From assembly GCA_029821415.1 (NCBI GenBank), contig JALGTJ010000110.1:1-6749 (forward strand): DNA of 6,749 nt, read 5' to 3'. The stretch's first letter is position 1; each line of letters begins with the position of its first letter. The notes under the pieces were generated by a model. It searched no databases. It had not been told where the DNA came from and saw only the letters and a program-made list of their open reading frames with translations. Shown in pieces: positions 4,822 to 6,749 of this stretch. Origin of the DNA: Candidatus Zipacnadia bacterium. Lineage in GTDB: Bacteria; Armatimonadota; Zipacnadia; Zipacnadales; Zipacnadaceae. The position numbers were made by a program, and so were the translations under genes.

Positions 4822-5815
4822 TGGTCCCCAGCACCACCAGTTGAGCATCCTGAATCTGAGGCAGAGCCTCGGCCAGAATATCCAACCCCTTCTGGGCATC
4901 CAGCCGCGTGACCATGCCGATTAGTGGAATATCGGAGGCTGCCGGAAGCCCCATCTGCTCCTGCAGGGCTTGCTTGCATTGGGCCTTGCCGGAGAGGTTG
5001 TCTGCGGTGAAGTTGGCGGCAATAGCCTCATCGGTGGCGGGATTCCATACCTCATAGTCAATGCCGTTGAGAATCCCCCAGACGTCTTGCCGACGCGCCC
5101 GAACCAGATCAAAGATGTTCGGGCCGAACTCCGGCGTCTCGATTTCTTGAGCGTACTTCTCACTGACGGTGTTGACCATATCAGCACAAGCCAGGCCAGC
5201 GCGGGCCAGATTCAGTTGGCCCTGGTGTAGCATATCGGTTACTCCAGGATCATCGCTCTTCAGACCAGTCACATCCAGCATCTCCCCCGGAAAGGTGCCC
5301 TGGTAGGCGCTGCCCAGGTTGTGGGCGGTGAATATGGTGGCGGGCCCTCCGCTTATTTGCTTCTGATAGACCGCGACCAGACTGGTGTGCCAGTCGTTGA
5401 GGTGGATAACATCAGGCTGCCAATTAAGCGGCTCAAGCACCGCTAGAATAGCTCGGCAAAAGAAGGTAAGTCGCTCCAGGTTGTCGGGGTAGGCGTCTCC
5501 GGGGGGGCCATAAACATACGGGCGGCTGAAATAGTCATGGTGCTCGACGAAATAGATTGGCACCTCGCTACCGGGTAGGCGGGACTCATCCAGAGCACAT
5601 CCCGACATACCATATTCCATAGGCACCGGACAACCCGGGACCACCCGCCAGATATCAGCCGCTGTCTGTGTCGTGGTGCGATACTTGGGCATTATCACCC
5701 GGACGTCAATGTCCAGTTGCGCCAATGCCTTGGGCAGCGAACCGGCCACATCAGCCAGGCCGCCGACCTTGGCAAAGGGAACTACTTCTGCGGAAGCCAG
5801 TAGAACTTTCACCAT
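4769..5815 (-). CDS. glgA: GlgA N-terminal fragment (glycogen synthase, truncated by the frameshift)
   Basis: This is the reading frame a ribosome would follow from ATG 5815: 348 residues, of which the first 331 are genuine GlgA (the whole GT5 N-domain and the start of the C-domain) and the last 17, after LVVLGT, are out of frame before TGA at 4769-4771. It lacks the EPCGLGQ block and the rest of the C-domain, so no complete ADP-glucose site can form. The in-frame GTG at 5842 would add nine residues (MIRAPRGGL) but leaves the GAGGAGG inside the gene. HNLGSAYQG at 165-173 has two more residues than the usual HNLAYQG. Confidence 0.7.
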   Translation of the reverse strand: MVKVLLASAEVVPFAKVGGLADVAGSLPKALAQLDIDVRVIMPKYRTTTQTAADIWRVVPGCPVPMEYGMSGCALDESRLPGSEVPIYFVEHHDYFSRPYVYGPPGDAYPDNLERLTFFCRAILAVLEPLNWQPDVIHLNDWHTSLVAVYQKQISGGPATIFTAHNLGSAYQGTFPGEMLDVTGLKSDDPGVTDMLHQGQLNLARAGLACADMVNTVSEKYAQEIETPEFGPNIFDLVRARRQDVWGILNGIDYEVWNPATDEAIAANFTADNLSGKAQCKQALQEQMGLPAASDIPLIGMVTRLDAQKGLDILAEALPQIQDAQLVVLGTNVICSSGSYPGEYGCCN

Positions 5816-5818
5816 TAA

Positions 5819-5826
5819 CCCTCCTC
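5819..5826 (-). promoter_or_regulatory. Strong ribosome binding site of glgA
   Basis: The minus strand reads GAGGAGGG, then TTA and the ATG at 5815. This is the strongest Shine-Dalgarno in the window and settles the glgA start in preference to the GTG at 5842. It lies in the 27-nt gap between glgC and glgA, so initiation is probably independent of glgC translation. Confidence 0.8.
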
Positions 5827-5842
5827 GTGGGGCTCGAATCAC

Positions 5843-6749
5843 TCACTCCAGAGTGGCGTCGGCCCGTACCACGGTTATACCGCTGTCAGTGACAACGAAC
5901 TTCTTCTTGTCCTGGGCGCGGTCCAGGCCGACTGTGTAACCGGCAGGAATCTCTACGCCTTCATCTACGATCACCTTATGCAAGCGAGCGCCAGCTCCGA
6001 TATGCACATTGTCCATTAGAATTGACTCGCTGACCTCGGCGCCCTCTGCAACGTACACTCCCGGCGAGAGCAGCGAGCGGCGCAGCCGACTCCCCGAGAT
6101 GACACAGCCTGGAGAAATCAGGCACTCTTCCAGACTGGCCTCAACTTCAGGGCCCGCCACCTTGGCAGCGGAATGCTGGTCGCGCCGGCTGTAGATCGGC
6201 CACTGTCTATCGTAGAGGTCAAGTTCAGGTGAGGGCTTAAGGAGGTCCATGTTGCTTTGCCAGTAGCTTTCCAGTGTTCCGATATCGCGCCAGTAGGCCG
6301 GTCTCCCGTTGAGCTGTGCGAACTGGTATGCCATAATTGGCAGTCCCTGCTCGACCATATTCGGCACAATATCTCGCCCAAAGTCGTGACTGCTGTTGCT
6401 GGTAGCATCCTGGGCTACCTGGCGGGCCAGTTCTTCGGTATTCCACAGATACACACCCATGGAAACCAGCGAGTAGTCCGGGTTGTTAGGGATTGGCTTG
6501 GGCGAGGTGGGCTTCTCTTCAAAACCAATGATATATCCGGACTGGTCAGTTTCCACCACGCCCAGTTCGGTGCAGTATTCACGGGGCATAGGGCAGCAGG
6601 CTATGGTGAGTTCGACCTCACTATCCAGATGCTGCTCTAACATTAGCCCGTAATCCATCTTATAGGCGTGGTCACCTGAGAGCACAAACACCCAGCGAGG
6701 ACGTTCCTCTTGGAGCATGAACAGATTCTGGTAGATTGCATCAGCGGTG
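5843..6749 (-). CDS. glgC: Glucose-1-phosphate adenylyltransferase (ADP-glucose pyrophosphorylase), N-terminus beyond the right edge
   Basis: GlgC makes ADP-glucose and pyrophosphate from ATP and glucose-1-phosphate, the committed step of bacterial glycogen synthesis. The visible 301 residues open with TADAIYQN (the ...GTADAIYQN... motif), so the frame continues off the window. An ATG at 6718 is internal and not the start. About 110-120 N-terminal residues with the ATP-binding loop are missing, judged from the usual 400-430. Seen (numbering from the edge): SGDHAYKMDY (24-33), FEEKP (76-80), where the Lys binds glucose-1-phosphate, SMGVYLWN (96-103), SHDFGRDI (120-127), and YWRDIGTL (152-159). 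From about 200 the protein is a left-handed beta-helix domain (SPGCVISGSRLRRSLLSPGV). It ends at TGA, 27 nt before glgA. No missing residues were found in the visible part. Its promoter is outside the window. Confidence 0.93.
   Translation of the reverse strand, partial: TADAIYQNLFMLQEERPRWVFVLSGDHAYKMDYGLMLEQHLDSEVELTIACCPMPREYCTELGVVETDQSGYIIGFEEKPTSPKPIPNNPDYSLVSMGVYLWNTEELARQVAQDATSNSSHDFGRDIVPNMVEQGLPIMAYQFAQLNGRPAYWRDIGTLESYWQSNMDLLKPSPELDLYDRQWPIYSRRDQHSAAKVAGPEVEASLEECLISPGCVISGSRLRRSLLSPGVYVAEGAEVSESILMDNVHIGAGARLHKVIVDEGVEIPAGYTVGLDRAQDKKKFVVTDSGITVVRADATLE

Larger units (their letters stand above)
4363..5815 (-). pseudogene. glgA: Glycogen synthase gene, disrupted (frameshift plus small deletions)
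   Basis: Both frames joined give a nearly complete GT5 bacterial glycogen synthase, which transfers glucose from ADP-glucose to the non-reducing end of alpha-1,4-glucan in the cytoplasm. The start ATG 5815 lies behind a strong GAGGAGG. Seen in order: KVGGLADV (16-23), DWHT (141-144), HN (165-166), ILNGIDYEVWNP (248-259), TRLDAQKGLD (303-312) and LVVLGT (326-331). The frame then breaks near 4821-4826, and the gene continues one base later with FNAELARQIYAGADMFLMPS, YEPCGLGQ and GTVPI. From memory of the family, the GDPxYEx segment after LGT is gone (about 17 nt net loss, hence the frameshift), and VRxTG is missing between GTVPI and GLDD at 4647/4648 (15 nt, in frame). The second loss removes part of the donor-binding loop. 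Everything between is well conserved, so the damage is recent or artefactual. The gene lies 27 nt behind glgC, in one operon. A functional product looks unlikely as the sequence stands. Confidence 0.82.

Noticed and set aside
4769..4899. Programmed +1 ribosomal frameshift joining the two glgA halves
   Set aside because: There is no slippery heptamer or downstream pseudoknot at the change of frame, and a simple +1 shift would still leave about six conserved residues missing.
4363..4899. An independent 178-residue gene starting at 4899
   Set aside because: The first 26 codons are glgA read out of frame; real similarity starts only after about 4821, so this is a gene fragment and not a new protein.

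Overview
The window reads as ordinary bacterial chromosome, moderately GC-rich, with short intergenic gaps. It holds seven genes, one cut by the right edge and one broken. Nothing marks it as phage, plasmid or insertion sequence, and there is no tRNA, rRNA or CRISPR array. An NfnAB-type bifurcating transhydrogenase suggests an anaerobic or facultatively anaerobic bacterium that uses ferredoxin. The glgC-glgA pair means it makes, or recently made, glycogen from ADP-glucose. The general look of the proteins (compact GlgA, FmdB and C4 zinc-ribbon genes side by side) would fit an uncultured anaerobic Chloroflexota lineage, but this is a low-confidence guess.

Layout, left to right. (1) A small FmdB-family zinc-ribbon gene on the minus strand (39-308) has a perfect-consensus sigma-70 promoter on the minus strand (453-481), followed by a leader of about 140 nt that can form two competing stems. 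(2) Back to back with it, on plus, lies a coiled-coil C4 zinc-ribbon protein of the CT398/DUF164 type (559-1272). (3) Convergent with that, and overlapping it by 4 nt at the stop codons, is a membrane-anchored peptidoglycan amidase on minus (1269-1883). (4) A divergent intergenic region (1884-2079) carries a strong plus-strand promoter and an 8-bp GC hairpin, and leads into nfnA-nfnB (2080-4341), which are 3 nt apart. (5) Convergent with these is the minus-strand glycogen operon: partial glgC (5843 to the right edge), then glgA (4363-5815), 27 nt downstream of glgC and behind a strong Shine-Dalgarno sequence.

Functional picture. NfnAB balances NADH, NADPH and reduced ferredoxin. GlgC makes ADP-glucose and GlgA would polymerise it. 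The amidase acts on the cell wall. The two zinc-ribbon proteins have no assigned reaction.

The most notable point is that glgA is not intact. The reading frame shifts near 4821-4826, where the conserved segment after LVVLGT is missing. About 175 nt further on, a second, in-frame gap removes about five residues of the conserved VRxTGGL donor-binding loop. A third oddity is a two-residue insertion in the conserved HNxAYQG motif. Either glgA is a young pseudogene or the assembly is wrong there. I see no clearly new multi-gene system in this window.
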